Assembly (NCBI GenBank): GCA_951812925.1
Contig: OX638368.1
Coordinates: 73,008,422 to 73,072,421, forward strand
DNA from: Calliopum simillimum
Lineage: Eukaryota > Arthropoda > Insecta > Diptera > Lauxaniidae
DNA: 64,000 nucleotides
Reading direction: 5' to 3'
In this document: piece by piece, positions 47,479-59,094 of the stretch
Position numbering within the stretch: position 1 is the first letter of the stretch
Layout of the letters: the number at the start of each line of letters is the position of its first letter
Program-made: the position numbers and the translations under genes
The notes under the pieces: model-generated
What the model was told of the DNA's origin: nothing
Seen by the model: only the letters and a program-made list of their open reading frames with translations
Databases searched by the model: none

Positions 47479-48216
47479 CCCGATCAAAAAAAGTATATCA
47501 AAATGATATCAAAAATTTGTCAGTGACATACAAAATTTTGATAAAAAAAGGATATCACAGTGATATACGGAATGTAACGCTTTTTGTATATCACCATGAT
47601 ATCAAAAAAAGATATAAAAATGATATCAAAAAAAGATATCAAAATGATATCAAAAATAGATATCAAAATGATACACAATTTTTGTACATTTCTGATACAA
47701 AAATGACAACCAATTTTGGGTCTGATAACTAAAGTGACGCAGATTATGGCCAAATTTTACAATATTGTGGTTAATCGTCGTCAACTAGTTTTTTTTGTAC
47801 TCAATTATATTTTTGTGCTTTTCACTAATTTCATTATCAAATTAACTTCTTCACTAAAATTGGCTGCGCGTTCTTTAAATAAAATTCACAAACGAAAACG
47901 TAAAATTTGACATATCAGCAGCTGATAAATTTTTGATATCATTTTGATATACATTTCTGATACAAAATTGACATGTCATTCAATGATATCAAAAATATAT
48001 CAAAATGATATACAAAAAATGGATATCAGCCGCTGACAAATTTTTGATATCATTTTGATATACATTTCTGATACAAAATTGACATGTCATTCAATGATAT
48101 CAAAAATATATCAAAATGATATACAAAAAATGGATATCAGCCGCTGACAAATTTTTGATATCATTTTGATATACATTTCTGATACAATGACAAGAACTTG
48201 ACAAGTTTTGATCGGG
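47479..48216. mobile_element. GATATC-rich TIR element, copy 1
   Basis: Ends CCCGATCAAAA and TTTTGATCGGG, flanked by TA on both sides. The uninterrupted LFB text 'cggatagttttgtttcc' (near 29007) has one TA, so the target duplication is TA. The interior is dominated by GATATC/GATATAC motifs spaced 10-14 bp, a 111-bp tandem pair (48021, 48132) and a less repetitive core (47750-47905). Frames here encode short Asp-Ile repeats and are not genes. Confidence 0.75.
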
Positions 48217-48264
48217 TAGTTTTGTATCCTCAGTGCTGCCATTCAATAAAAAAACTGAATAAAT
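48217..48264. mobile_element. LFB sliver s
   Basis: 'tagttttgtatcctcagtgc' to 'aaactgaataaa', LFB sequence between the two GATATC elements. Confidence 0.65.
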
Positions 48265-49579
48265 GATATCAAAAAAAGATATCAAAATGATATCAAAAAA
48301 AGATATCAAAATGATATCAAAAAAAGATATCAAAATGATATCAAAAAAAGATATCAAAATGATATCAAAATGATATACAAAAATTGTATATCATTGATAT
48401 ACAAAATTTGTATATCATATTGATATCCATTTCTGATACAAAATTGACATAACCAACTTTGAGTCTTTGAAATTTTGCAATATTGTATTTGATCGTCGGC
48501 AACAAGTTTTAGAAATTGCCCGCATGCAGCAAATGAATGAAGTGCCGGTTTTTTTAACTCAATTATATGTTTGTGCTTTTTCACTTATTTCATGAGAAAA
48601 TTCGCTTACTAAAATCGGCTCCGCGTTCGCTTTCCATAGCTTTTGTTTTCCCAACCACAGGCTGCATACAACAACTGAAGGGAGTGTCGGTTTTTTTGCA
48701 CTCAATTATATTTGTGTGCTTTTCACTAATTTCAGTAGAAAATTCACTTCTCTTACACTAAAATTGACTGCGCGTTTGTCTTCAAAATTTGTATATCATA
48801 TTGATATCCATTTCTGATACAAAATTGACATAACCAACTTTGAGTCTTTGAAATTTTGCAATATTGTATTTGATCGTCGGCAACAAGTTTTAGAAATTGC
48901 CCGCATGCAGCAAATGAATGAAGTGCCGGTTTTTTTAACTCAATTATATGTTTGTGCTTTTTCACTTATTTCATGAGAAAATTCGCTTACTAAAATCGGC
49001 TGCGCGTTCGCTTTCCATAGCTTTTGTTTTCCCAACCACAGGCTGCATACAACAACTGAAGGGAGTGTCGGTTTTTTTGCACTCAATTATATTTGTGTGC
49101 TTTTCACTAATTTCAGTAGAAAATTCACTTCTCTTACACTAAAATTGACTGCGCGTTTGTCTTCTAAAGTTATCTTTGCATAGAATCCACAAACGAAAAC
49201 GTAAAATTTGACATATCAGCAGCTGATAAATTTTTGATATGATTTTGATATACATTTCTGATACAAAATTGATATCAGCGGCTGATAAATTTTTGATATC
49301 ATTTTGACATACATTTCTGATACAAAATTGACATGTTTTTCAATGATATCAAAAATATATCAAAATGATATACAAAAAATGGATATCAGCAGCTGATAAA
49401 TTTTTGATATCATTTTGATATACATTTCTGATACAAAATTGACATGTTTTTCAATGATATCAAAAATATATCAAAAAGATATACAAAAAATGGATATCAG
49501 CGGCTGATACATTTTTGATATCATTTTGATATACATTTCTGATACATTGACAAGAACTTGACAAGTTTTTTTGATCGCG
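48265..49579. mobile_element. GATATC-rich element, copy 2 (left end truncated)
   Basis: Begins in a pure 24-bp array (GATATCAAAA-type, 48265-48370) with no CCCGATC end, and finishes '...ttttttgatcgcg' before LFB 'ttgatttgcg'. A 381-bp block is tandemly doubled with almost no change (48402-48782, 48783-49163). The paired 64-76-codon frames on both strands come from that duplication. The 111-bp pair recurs near 49381 and 49492. Confidence 0.7.
48402..49163. repeat. 381-bp tandem duplication
   Basis: Two consecutive copies starting 'caaaatttgtatatcatatt' at 48402 and 48783, differing by eye at very few positions (for example 'ggctccgcg' against 'ggctgcgcg'). Confidence 0.9.
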
Positions 49580-50382
49580 TTGATTTGCGTGTTTCGCTTT
49601 ATAATGAAGCTATATAGTTTTCATTAAACCTTAATTTAAGTCTAAAAGATTTTCAAATATTTTGCTTTATAATGAACGCTTTTTCACGTTAGCCTTACTA
49701 ATTTTTAATTCCTCAATACTTTTTAAAAGCAAACTTACCTGCCACCTGGGGTGAAAATTTAAACTTTTTATAAACTTCTCATAAATTCTGTAAATGATAA
49801 TTAAAGTGATAATTTTAATTTTAATTTTCTCAATAATAAAGCTCGAAATTCAGCTCAAAACTATTTAGCGTACATGGCTGAGATTTAATACAATTTTACA
49901 GAATTTATGAAAAAAATTTGTATAAAAAATAAAGTTTGAATCTTCACCCCTATCACTACTAGATGACCTAAATTTTACAGAATTTATGAAGAAGTTTATA
50001 AAAAGTTTAAATTTTCACCCCAAGGTGAGTAAGTTTGTTTATAAAAAATATTGAGGAATTAAAAATTAGTATGTATTTTTACCTCTCGGTGGCCAGGAAT
50101 ACTAAAGATGTTCGGCTCGGTGACCAACCGTCCAGTATTTCCGGGGACAGTCTGCATTTCGGCTATTTGTCCCCGGAGTTTTTTTTAGAAATACGGGACC
50201 TACAAATATTTTGTATTTTATTTTGTGTCCCCTATTTGTCCCGTATTTGTGAGGTGCATTTGTTTTTTTTAATTATGTTGCATATTGTCAAATTAAATCG
50301 TTAACTTCTAAAAATGCTCATTCTAAAACTAGTACCTAGCTAAAAATTTCTCCAGTGAGCCTTATAAGAATTTAAACGTAAA
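49580..50382. mobile_element. LFB left arm t of the large palindrome
   Basis: 'ttgatttgcgtgtttcgctt' through a shortened fold-back module to 'ccgtccagtatttccgggg', 'tttgtccccgga' and 'aatttaaacgtaaa', then D12. It mirrors 52200-53600 in reverse order. Confidence 0.7.
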
Positions 50383-51291
50383 CTAGTAAGGGTGGTATCT
50401 TTGGCCTGGCCAAAAACTAAATACCCTACACTGCATTTCAAGTATATTATTAGGAGAGTATAAGAACAAATTGCTTGTATGGGAAGTGCCACGCACTCAC
50501 CTCCGAGCTTACCTTGATTTTGCGTAGAGCTTGCATTTACTAATCTGAGTGTTTGAGTAAAATTCGGTTAGGTTTTCTTTAAATAATCTTTCAGTATAGC
50601 ATTTTGAAACTTTCGCTTATATGGGAGGTGCCACGCCCTCTAATACTACTTCGCCTTCTTTAAGCTCAGCGTTTACAATTAATGTTCTTCGAGTTTGAGT
50701 GATTATCTCAAAAAACACTTTCATTATATAATTTTGAAACATTTGCTTATATGGGTTTACCTAGATCTTGCGTATAGCATGCATTTATAGATCCGAGTGT
50801 AATTTGGTTGGATTACCTCAAAAAACGCTTTCCGTATAACATTTTGAAACTTTTATTTACATGGGAAGTGCCACGCCCTCTAGTCCGAATTCGCCTAGTT
50901 TTTGCTCAGAGCTCATATTTACTTTCCCTAGTATTTATGTGTATTTTGCTTCTGTTATTGCGAATAATGCTGTTATTATTGCGTTTTGAATATATTTTTT
51001 GAATGGGCGGTAGGCTTGTCCGTTGACCGATTTCGATCATTTTCAATCCCACGAGCTAACTTTTACGACGAAGGCTGTTCACCAAATTTCATTGAATAAT
51101 GTTGCTCAGTTTTCCCAAAAAATGTATTTCCACACACACCCAGCCAGCCAGCCAGACAGACGGACATGGCTATATTGACTCAGGAGGTGACGCTAATCAA
51201 GAATATACATACTTTTCCATATCTGCCACGCCTCCTTCTCTGCGTTACAAACGGAAGGTCAAAGTGAATATACCCTAGGTGTAGGGTATAA
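50383..51291 (-). mobile_element. DINE-1-like element D12, most diverged copy
   Basis: CTAG at 50383-50386 and GGGTATAA ending at 51291, with 'ctaggtgtaggg' instead of 'ctgggtgtaggg'. Internal units keep 'gccacgccctct' but differ widely from the other copies, and the CCAGCCAG tract is short (51130-51148). Inserted at the same LFB T-tract as D6. Confidence 0.8.
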
Positions 51292-53641
51292 AAAGGCATA
51301 AAAAAGTTATTAACCATATAGTAACGCCGTGCAAGTTTTTTTAGTAGTAGAGAAAAGCAAGGCTTCTTTCGAAAAAGTATATAAGGCATAAAACGGTAAA
51401 TGGATACGTGCTAGTTTTTCTATAATTTTTTAATTTATTTTTTGGACCAATTCTTAAGACGATTGTAAGCATTTTATGCTTTACACACTTTTTTCGTACA
51501 TTGCTTTTCTCTACTACTGGTGTAAACCATTTCAAAACGATCAATTAATTTGTTCATGGAATCCGATTTGACTATAAATTGGCATAAGCAATAGTGTAGT
51601 ATAGTGGAAAAAATTACTACCAAATATTTTTTTCTAAATTTAAAAAAATGGCGGAGATATGGGACTTTAAAATTTTGAAAAAATATTAGGTAGTAATTTT
51701 TTTACTATTGCTTATGCCAATTTATAGTCAACTCGGATTCCAAGAACAAATTTCTTAATCGTTTTAAAATGGTTTACACCAGTAGTAGAGAAAAGCAATG
51801 CATTATATGGGTTATCGTGAATTCCCGGGGAATTTTCTTAAACTGCATAAGAGAATGCACGGCAGTTTGAGAAAACTCCCCGAGAATCTTGATTCACGAT
51901 AACCCCCTATATGTACTAAAAAAGTGTGAAAAGCATAAAATGCTTACAATCGTCTTAAGAATACATTTGATTTTTTTTTTTATATTAGGTATAATTTTTT
52001 AAAAATTGGTCCAATAAAATAAAATAAAAAATTATAGAAAAACTAACACGGATCCATTTAGCATTTTGTGTCTTATATACTTTTCTTTTCTTGCTTTTCT
52101 CTACTACTAAAAAAAACTTGAACGGCGTCACTACTAGGTGACCACAATTTTAAGGCAATATATTGATATTGTTAATAACTTTTGAACCAATATCGAATAC
52201 CCTAATGTTATGCCTTTTTTTTACGTTTAAATTCTTATAAGGCTCACTTGAGAAATTTTTAGCCAGGTACTAGTAAAGCAATGCACCCCGTATTTACGGG
52301 ACAACTAGGGGACACAAAATAAAATACAAAATATTTGTAGGTCCCGTATTTCTCAAAAAATTCCAGGGACAGATAGCCGAACTATCCCCGGAAATACTGG
52401 ACGGTTTGTCACCGTATTAATGGCTAACTTTAGTTTGTTCAATCAGATGATTCCATAAAAATTGTTTCCGAGAAAATCTCTTTACGAACTAATTTGGCTA
52501 GTTTTGAGCTTAATTATATTCATATTAATGTAGCTGTAAAGTCTTAGCTGTATGATTATTAATTTATAAATTGCTATAAATTTAAATAAAAATAAAGCGT
52601 ACAATCAGAATTATTATGCAAAATATTTGAAAACCTTTTAGGCTTAAATTAAGGCTAAGCTTCATTATAAAGCGAAACACGGAAATCAATATAAGAATTT
52701 ATTCAGTTTTTTTTATTGAATGGCAGCCCTGAGGAAACAAAACTATCAGAGCTAAACATCTTTAGTATTCCTGGCCACCGAGGGGTAAAAATACATACTA
52801 ATTTTTAATTCCTCAATATTTTTTAAAAACAAACTTACCTGCCACCTTGGGGTGAAAATTTAAACTTTTTATAAACTTTTCATAAATTCTGTAAAATTGT
52901 GGTCACCTAGTAGTGATAATTTTAATTTTTATTTTCTCAATAATTAAGCTCAAAACTATTTAGCGTACATGGCTGAGATTTAATACAATTTCATAGAATA
53001 CGTAGAAAAAACAAAGTTTGAATTTTCACCCCTAGGTGACAGGTAAGGTAATTAAGGCTAACGTGAAAAATAAAGCGAAGAATTTATTCAGTTTTTTTTA
53101 TTCAATGGCAATCCTGAGGAAACGAATCTATGAGAGTCAATGTCTTTAGTTTTCTCAGCATTTTTTTTCATAAACTTACCTGCCACCTAGGGGTGAAAAT
53201 TCAAACTTTATTTTCTCTACATATTTTTCATAAATTCTGTAAAATTGTATTAAATCTCAGCCATGTGCGCTAAATAGTTTTGAGCTTAATTTTGAGGTTA
53301 ATTATTGAGAAAATAAAAATTAAAATAATCACTACTAGATGACCACAATTTTACAGAATTTATGAAGAAGTTTATAAAAAGTTTAAATTTTCACCCCAAG
53401 GTAGCAGGTAAGTTTGTTTATAAAAAATATTGAGGAATTAAAAATTCTTGTATTGATTTGCGTGTTTCGCTATATAATGAAGCTATGTACATATATATTT
53501 TTTATATTAGCCTTAATTTAAGTCTAAGAGATTTTCAAATATTTTGCTTTATAATGAACGCTTTTTCACGTTAGCCTTAATTTAAGTCTAAAAGGTTTCA
53601 AATGTTTTGCTTTATAAAACTGATTGTACGCTTTATTTTTA
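51292..53641. mobile_element. LFB palindrome centre and right arm u
   Basis: The centre lies near 51650: 'gactataaattggcataagc' near 51569 mirrors 'gcttatgccaatttatagtc' near 51711, with a ~70-bp loop containing 'aaaatggcggagatatggg'. The right arm then repeats, inverted, everything in the left arm ('caccgtattaatggctaac', then the fold-back module 52786-53450) to 'acgctttattttt', where H5 begins. Stripped of insertions, each arm exceeds 1 kb. Confidence 0.75.
51809..51907. mobile_element. Tiny hairpin MITE of about 97 bp
   Basis: 'ggttatcgtgaattcccggg' at the left mirrors 'cgagaatcttgattcacgat' plus 'aacccc' at the right, and 'tttctTaaactgc' mirrors 'gcagtttgagaaaa'. It splits the LFB text 'gcattatatgtac', leaving 'tatat'-like sequence on both sides. 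Confidence 0.65.
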
Positions 53642-55193
53642 GTACCTGGAGACCGATCCCTGCTCGGTCAACAATCTTATCTTATCATTTTAGTCGATGT
53701 TTTTATTCATAGCTATTTTTTTCAATGAAATTCGTACCTTTTCACCTCCAAAGCTTTCAAAATGATAAATTAACCGATGAGAAAAATAATAAGAAAAAAC
53801 TCGGAAAATATCGAATGGTATAGAAAAATATCAAGAACTCCAAATTTTTTAAGAGAATTAGAATGACCTAAAATAAATAAATGGGATATGCCACGCACCC
53901 AAAATATTTCGCCTCTTGTATGGGGGCTGAAATATCTTACCATCATGCCTCGGAAAGTTCATTAAATTTTTTTTTGTGCATGAGTTATTAACTAAAATTT
54001 TTATTTTGGTAAAAAGTGGGCCTTACCATTATTGAACAAAGCCCACTTTTCGTTATGCTTTAGATACTTGTAATCCAGGTCCGCATACCAAATTTCATCA
54101 AAATATGTTGTACCATTTGCGAGAAATAGCATTTAATTTGTTTTACTTGTATGGGAGGTTCCACGCGCACCGGTGATATTTTGCCCACTTTCAGGTCGTA
54201 GGTGCCTAATAAAAAGTAGATTCCCTATAGTTAAATTCAGAAAGATTGCTTTAGTAGTTTTCTTTTTATAGCGTATTATATTTTTGTGTGCGGTGCCACG
54301 CCCTCCAACGAGTTTTCCTAATATAACAGCACATCACATATTGATACTTCTTTTCAGGGGTAAAATCTTTGAAATTTTCATTAAAATTGTTGAAGTCGTT
54401 TTCGAGTAATATTGAATCAAAATTTTCAATGGTTAAAAAAGGGGCGTGGCACTTCTTCGATCCCGCCCACTTTTCGGTTATTACAAGGCATTGATATGTA
54501 GTACCTACATACCAAATTTCATAAAAATATCTTGTAACATTTGCGAGAAATAGCATTTAACGTATTTTGCTTGTATGGGAGGTTCCACGCGCAATGGCGA
54601 CATTTCGCCCACTTTCAAATCAGAGATGCCCTATTGCAATTAGGCTCCTCACAGTTAATTTCAGAATGTTTGCTTCATTAGTTTTCTTTTTATACCGTTT
54701 TATATTTTTGTGGGCGGTGCCACGCCCTTCACCGAGTTTTCCCAATATAACGGCATATAACATATTAATACTTGTTTGCAGGGGTAACTTCTCCTAAATT
54801 TTCATTAAAATTGTTGGAGTCGTTTTCGAGTAATATTGGATCAAAATTTTCAAAGGCTAAAAAGTGGGCGTGGCACTTCTTCGATCCCGCCCATTTTTTG
54901 TCCGTTATGAGGTATTATTAACCCGTACGCGCTCACCAAATTTCATCCAAATACCTTGTATGGTTTACGAGTTATTACTTAATCAAATTTAAAATTTAAG
55001 GCTGTGCCACGCCCTCTGGTGAGCATTTACAAAGTTCAAACTTAGCTCATTCTTCATTGTATGCTAATATCTAACACTACTCCAAGTTTCATTAAAATCG
55101 CTGTAGCCGTTTTCGAGAAAAAATTTTGGCACAGAAATAAGTACAAAGAAACATACAATTTTATCTCGTATAAGAAGAGAAGATATGTCAGAG
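53642..55193 (-). mobile_element. Helitron-like element H5, diverged copy
   Basis: Inverted: GTACCTGGAGACCGA at the left (hairpin GACCGA/TCGGTC) and GAAGAGAAGA at 55184-55193. On its own strand the flanks are A before TCTTC and T after GTAC, with unrelated flanking DNA on the 5' side, so it is an independent insertion. Interior blocks carry 'gtgccacgccctcc'-type GC boxes. Confidence 0.7.
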
Positions 55194-55405
55194 TTGTACC
55201 TTTTGCAAAAAATGCAATAATATTTGTTATGTTCTAAAAGTTTTAAGTGTTTTTATATTGTTTCTACATTTTGTTTTTCATTAAAATGTTTTGTATAAAA
55301 GTTATAAATTGAATAAAAAAAAGTGTACTGTTTTTTTTTTTTGAATTGTACCGCTTTTTTTTCACGATGTTGTGTTTTCTCTTATTTCAAATCTGGTCAC
55401 CCTAT

Positions 55406-55667
55406 ATGTGGCATATCCGATTTATTTATTTTAGGGCATTCTGTTTCACCAACAAAATTTTAAGTTTTTGATATTTTTCTGTACCATTCGATACTTTCCG
55501 AGTTTTTTCTTATTATTACTCTCATCGGTTAATTTATCATTTTGAAAGAATGAAAATTGGAGGTGAAAAGATACGAATTTCATCACAAAAAAATATCTAT
55601 GAATAAAAACATCGACTAAAATAATAAGATCAGATTATTGACCGAGCAGGGATCGGTCTCTAGGTAC
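55406..55667 (+). mobile_element. Helitron-like fragment H6 (3' end)
   Basis: From 'gtggcatatccgatttattt' to hairpin and GGTAC before T ('taggtac' for 'caggtac'). The 5' part is absent; preceded by 210 bp of AT-rich DNA without features. Confidence 0.65.
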
Positions 55668-55679
55668 TAATTATTATTA

Positions 55680-56578
55680 GAGTAGAACGGGGCAATGTCG
55701 TGCACTCAACTTGGACATGCTCGTAAAGCCGTACATCTCAAGCAAATGCGTGGAGTAAGCATCCGATCGAAAGATAATTTCATTGGTTACATCCATGTGT
55801 AACAACATTTGTGTAGCGAGAAATTGTGTTTGTGTAAGTGAAAAAAAAAAAAATGTGCACGACATTACCCCCCTCAAAATTTGTGGGGTAATGTCGTGCA
55901 TTGTTTTCCGAGTATAGTAAAGGTACCAAAATGTGTGAGAAATGATAGGTAGTGGTTCTATTAGTGGAGATTTAGCATTATCATGTATTTATTCATTATT
56001 ATACAAGTGTGAAGTACATATTATGTTGTGTAGAGTAGAACGGGGCAATGTCGTGCACTCAACTTTGACATGCTCGTAAAGCCGTACATCTCAAGCGAAT
56101 GCAACGAGTAAGCATCCGATCGAAAGATAATTTCATTGGTTACATTCATGTGTAACAACATTTGTGTAGCGAGAAATTGTGTTTGTGTAAGTGAATGTGC
56201 ATGACATTACCCCAATGGTCGTTTTAAAGGTCAACTTCGATAACTCGGTGAAGCCCAACATTTTTTTCGAAAACCAAATACTTCTTTTCTTTGGCAGGAT
56301 ATTTCGTTTCAGAAAACACTTACCTGGTATATTTTCCCGGAAGGAAAATTATTTTTTTGACCCGATAAAAAAACACTTTTATCGTCCCGAAAGCGTGCGT
56401 TTTGAAAAAAAGGTTACTCTGTAGAGACGAACTGGTGAAAATTGCTAGTATTATATGCATAAGCTCAGTAGGTCAGCAGGTCCCTACCTTACGAGCAGTT
56501 GGTAAATCATTCAATTCTTTGGGCTAAAACAGCCAGTGCACGACATTACCCCCTGCACGACATTACCCCGTTCTACTC
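55680..56578. mobile_element. TA-flanked element with repeated GGGGCAATGTCGTGCA motif
   Basis: Ends GAGTAGAACGGGGCAATGTC and the inverse at 56554-56578, with TA on both sides (55678-55679, 56579-56580): a Tc1/mariner-like arrangement. The 16-bp end motif (GGGG[CT]AATGTCGTGCA, either strand) occurs seven times: 55689, 55856, 55885, 56042, 56198, 56538, 56554. The left 180 bp is repeated from 56034. Frames at 55677-55901 and 56191-56424 lack domains. Confidence 0.65.
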
Positions 56579-56580
56579 TA

Positions 56581-57061
56581 CTACACATATTTACTAACGC
56601 AATCAGAAAGAATTAATGTTTTTAAATTTATAAAAGCGAAGGGAAAAATATAATTTTTTTTCTAAAAAAAAAAGTTAAAAAAATTTATAAAATATAAGAC
56701 CGGAGAGCTCATTTGAAAGATAATAACGGAGACAATGTACTCTTCTATACTATTTTTTTAAGGAAAGTTCATGGACAATAGTAAATGGGAAGAAATATTA
56801 TGCAAAATAAAAATTTTTAAGAACGATCTTAACAAATCATACAAATGGCTGTGATCATCTCCCTTTTCTCGAAATTTGCAGTTGGGTTCTCAGATTTTTA
56901 TAAAAATTCACAGAGATATTCTAAGTGCTTAGTATAGTGACCTCCCATTATTAGTTTTGTGAAGTTATGGGCATGGAACTTCAGAGTGTCCGAGTGGTGT
57001 TTTTGCGAAAAATCGATGCAATTTTTTTTTCTAAGGCCCGCCATTTTGTCTAAATTAAAAA
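56581..57061. other. AT-rich stretch upstream of the gag remnant
   Basis: No LTR boundary, primer-binding site or polypurine tract could be recognised. Could hold the decayed leader of the Gypsy-type element that starts at about 57062. Confidence 0.4.
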
Positions 57062-58118
57062 ATGTTTATCAAAAGGGATACCATAACTAAACATGCTTTG
57101 TTACTAATCGAAAATTTTAATAGCATCTGTTACCTACTTCATATCCATTTCGATAAATTCACTAAAGACCAAAAAGACGAATCAAGAACAATATTTTTTC
57201 AAAATAGAGATAAATTAATCAAAATTTTCGCGAAACACGACCTCAACATTAATGTCCCCGAAAAGTTAGATATACCAATTGAAACTGAAAATTTAGAAGA
57301 ATTGTTGTCGCTAGATAGGGAGGAATCGGAAGACGAAGGTAGAGAAAGTGAACAAAGTCTCCAATACAGTGGGAAAAAACTTCAAATATGACCAGAACAT
57401 CAGTTGAATTTTTGTCTCTAGCGGCACGACTGCTGCCAGACTTTGACGGTACGTTTGAAAATTTGCAAAGATTCGTTGATGCTTTGAACCTTGTAGATTC
57501 TACTAAAGAAAGTCAAGAGGCACTAGCTTATTAAAACTAAACTAACAGAAACATCACGATTTCTAATGAAACTTCTATTAATGAAATTAAAGAAAAATTA
57601 CAGCAATCAGTTAAGGGAGACTCAACTGAAGTACTAAGTAAGTGCTAAATTTATGAATATATAACAAAACGCGACACCTGCCAACACATTTGTAAAAGAG
57701 ATAGAAGGACTCGCAATTAAATTAATTAATGTACATATATATATCAGAGGGAGTTCCAACAGAAGTAGCAAATAAATACACAAGTCAGGTAGCCGTTAAA
57801 GCTATGAAAACAAATGCTTCTAGTGAAAAGGTAAAACTTATCATGGAAGCTGGCCAATTTTAAAGCCTTAACGACGCCATCGCTAAATTTGTAAACACTT
57901 ATACTGACTCGGACATAGGACAACAAAATGTTTTTCATTTTAATTCATTTAGAGGACGAGGCTATTGAAATTTTCGTGCGTATAGTCGTGGACGTAATCG
58001 TGGTTTTAATCGAGGATATCAAAATAATACAAATCGAAACTGGAACCGCAATAATACAACAAATACTGGGAATACTAATAATAACAATTTGATATCATTT
58101 TTAAAAGGGGATATGTGA
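57062..58118 (+). pseudogene. Decayed gag of a Gypsy/errantivirus-type LTR retrotransposon
   Basis: Gag is the structural protein of the retrotransposon particle. The first frame (57062-57391) gives an N-terminal segment with a 'KLIKIFAKHDLNINVPEKLD' run and an acidic tail. A shifted frame from 57388 continues 'FLSLAARLLPDFDGTFENLQ' and 'FVDALNLVDSTKESQEAL'. Further frames give the 'KEIEGLA', 'AVKAMKTNASSEKVKLIMEA' and 'NDAIAKFVNTY' blocks. The C-terminus is Arg/Gly then Asn-rich with no CCHC knuckle, as in the 17.6/297-type group. Several stops and shifts (near 57390, 57534, 57648, 57862, 57966) make it non-functional. No protease or pol follows, and no LTRs are seen, so only a fragment remains. 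Order and spacing of the blocks make the family call fairly secure. Confidence 0.8.
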
Positions 58119-58205
58119 CGAAATTAAATCTTATGGCAAATTTAAGAAAAACCCTCAGAAGTTTGGTAAACCTTATTTTAGTACTATTTTATTGATAAGA
58201 GTTAA

Positions 58206-58430
58206 CCAACAATAATAGTAAGCAGTAATCTGTGTACTTGGAAAATAGATAAACCAACCAGTGCCATCGCCATAGCGGCAATAAAGCAAAAGAATAATTC
58301 TCTACCGAGAAACACATATCCCATTTTAAAAATGACCAATTCAATTATCGTAAGAAAAACAGATACAGAAATACTCGTAACAGTTCGAATAGTATTTCAG
58401 GAAAATGAGTTGGAACCCCAAGAAACATAA
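58206..58430 (+). pseudogene. 75-codon open stretch after gag, unrecognised
   Basis: Open from 58206 to TAA at 58428-58430 without a starting Met. It has a mixed, protein-like composition including 'CTWKIDKP', 'NSLPRNTYPILKM' and 'IVRKTDTEILVTV'. Its place between the gag remnant and the Jockey fragment suggests another piece of the same LTR element, conceivably from a later gene, but I cannot name a domain. Confidence 0.3.
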
Positions 58431-59094
58431 ACGAGTACGGATTTTGGGGGCAAAATAAAAAAGTTATTTCTAAATTTTATAACTGACACAACCCTATCTA
58501 CTTTCGCATACAATACGGTAGTTATAAGTTGTAGCCGTTGTCCCCTAGAAGCGGCTCGAAAACTCCAACTTCATTTACATTCAATCGAAGAACGGTTGCT
58601 ATTATGGCGCATAAAAGTAAATGAACAAAAATGTAGGCAGGTTACTTTTATTCTTAGACGAGGTGAATGCCCGGCTATCACATTAAACAATAAATCAATC
58701 CCTCAGTGCGAAAACGTCACATATTTAGGTATTCATTTATGCAAACGGCTAACTTGGCGAAAGCACATTGAAGGAAAAAAACGCAGGCTAAGCTAAAAGC
58801 CTCCAGTCTACACTGGCTCATAAATCATCGGTCCCGTCTGAAACTTGAATATAAAATTATTTTATATCAATCCATCATTAAGCCAATTTTGTTATATGGT
58901 ATACAGTTATGGGGTAATGCCAGCTCCTCGAACATTGAACTAATACAACGGACTCAGTCAAAAATTCTAAGAATCATGACAGGTGCTCCATGGTATAAAC
59001 GGAACGAAAACATGTATCGGGACCTTTGCATCCCCTTGGTCAAAGACGAAATCAACAAATACAATCAAAGTTACGTTGCAAGATTGCTGTAGCA
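58431..59094 (+). pseudogene. Jockey-clade non-LTR retrotransposon, ORF2 3' part
   Basis: Encodes the second half of the reverse transcriptase that copies the element's RNA at a chromosomal nick. The motif-C region reads LSTFAYNTVVIS where active copies have two aspartates (FADD), so the catalytic pair is lost. Downstream come the 'WRIKVNEQKCRQVTF' block, 'VTYLGIHLCKRLTWRKHIE', then after a one-base shift near 58790 'LKLEYKIILYQSIIKPILLY', 'QLWGNASSSNIELIQRTQSK' and 'ILRIMTGAPWYKRNENMYRD'. These blocks, in this order, are typical of the Jockey clade of insects. Upstream RT motifs and the endonuclease are absent (5' truncation at or after 58431). A hairpin transposon interrupts it at 59095, and the last 28 codons follow at 60056. 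Confidence 0.88.

Noticed and set aside
47520..48584. Asp-Ile-Ile-Leu-Ile-Ser-Phe repeat peptides on the minus strand
   Set aside because: Eight-residue periodicity is the 24-bp GATATC repeat read in frame; not a structural protein.
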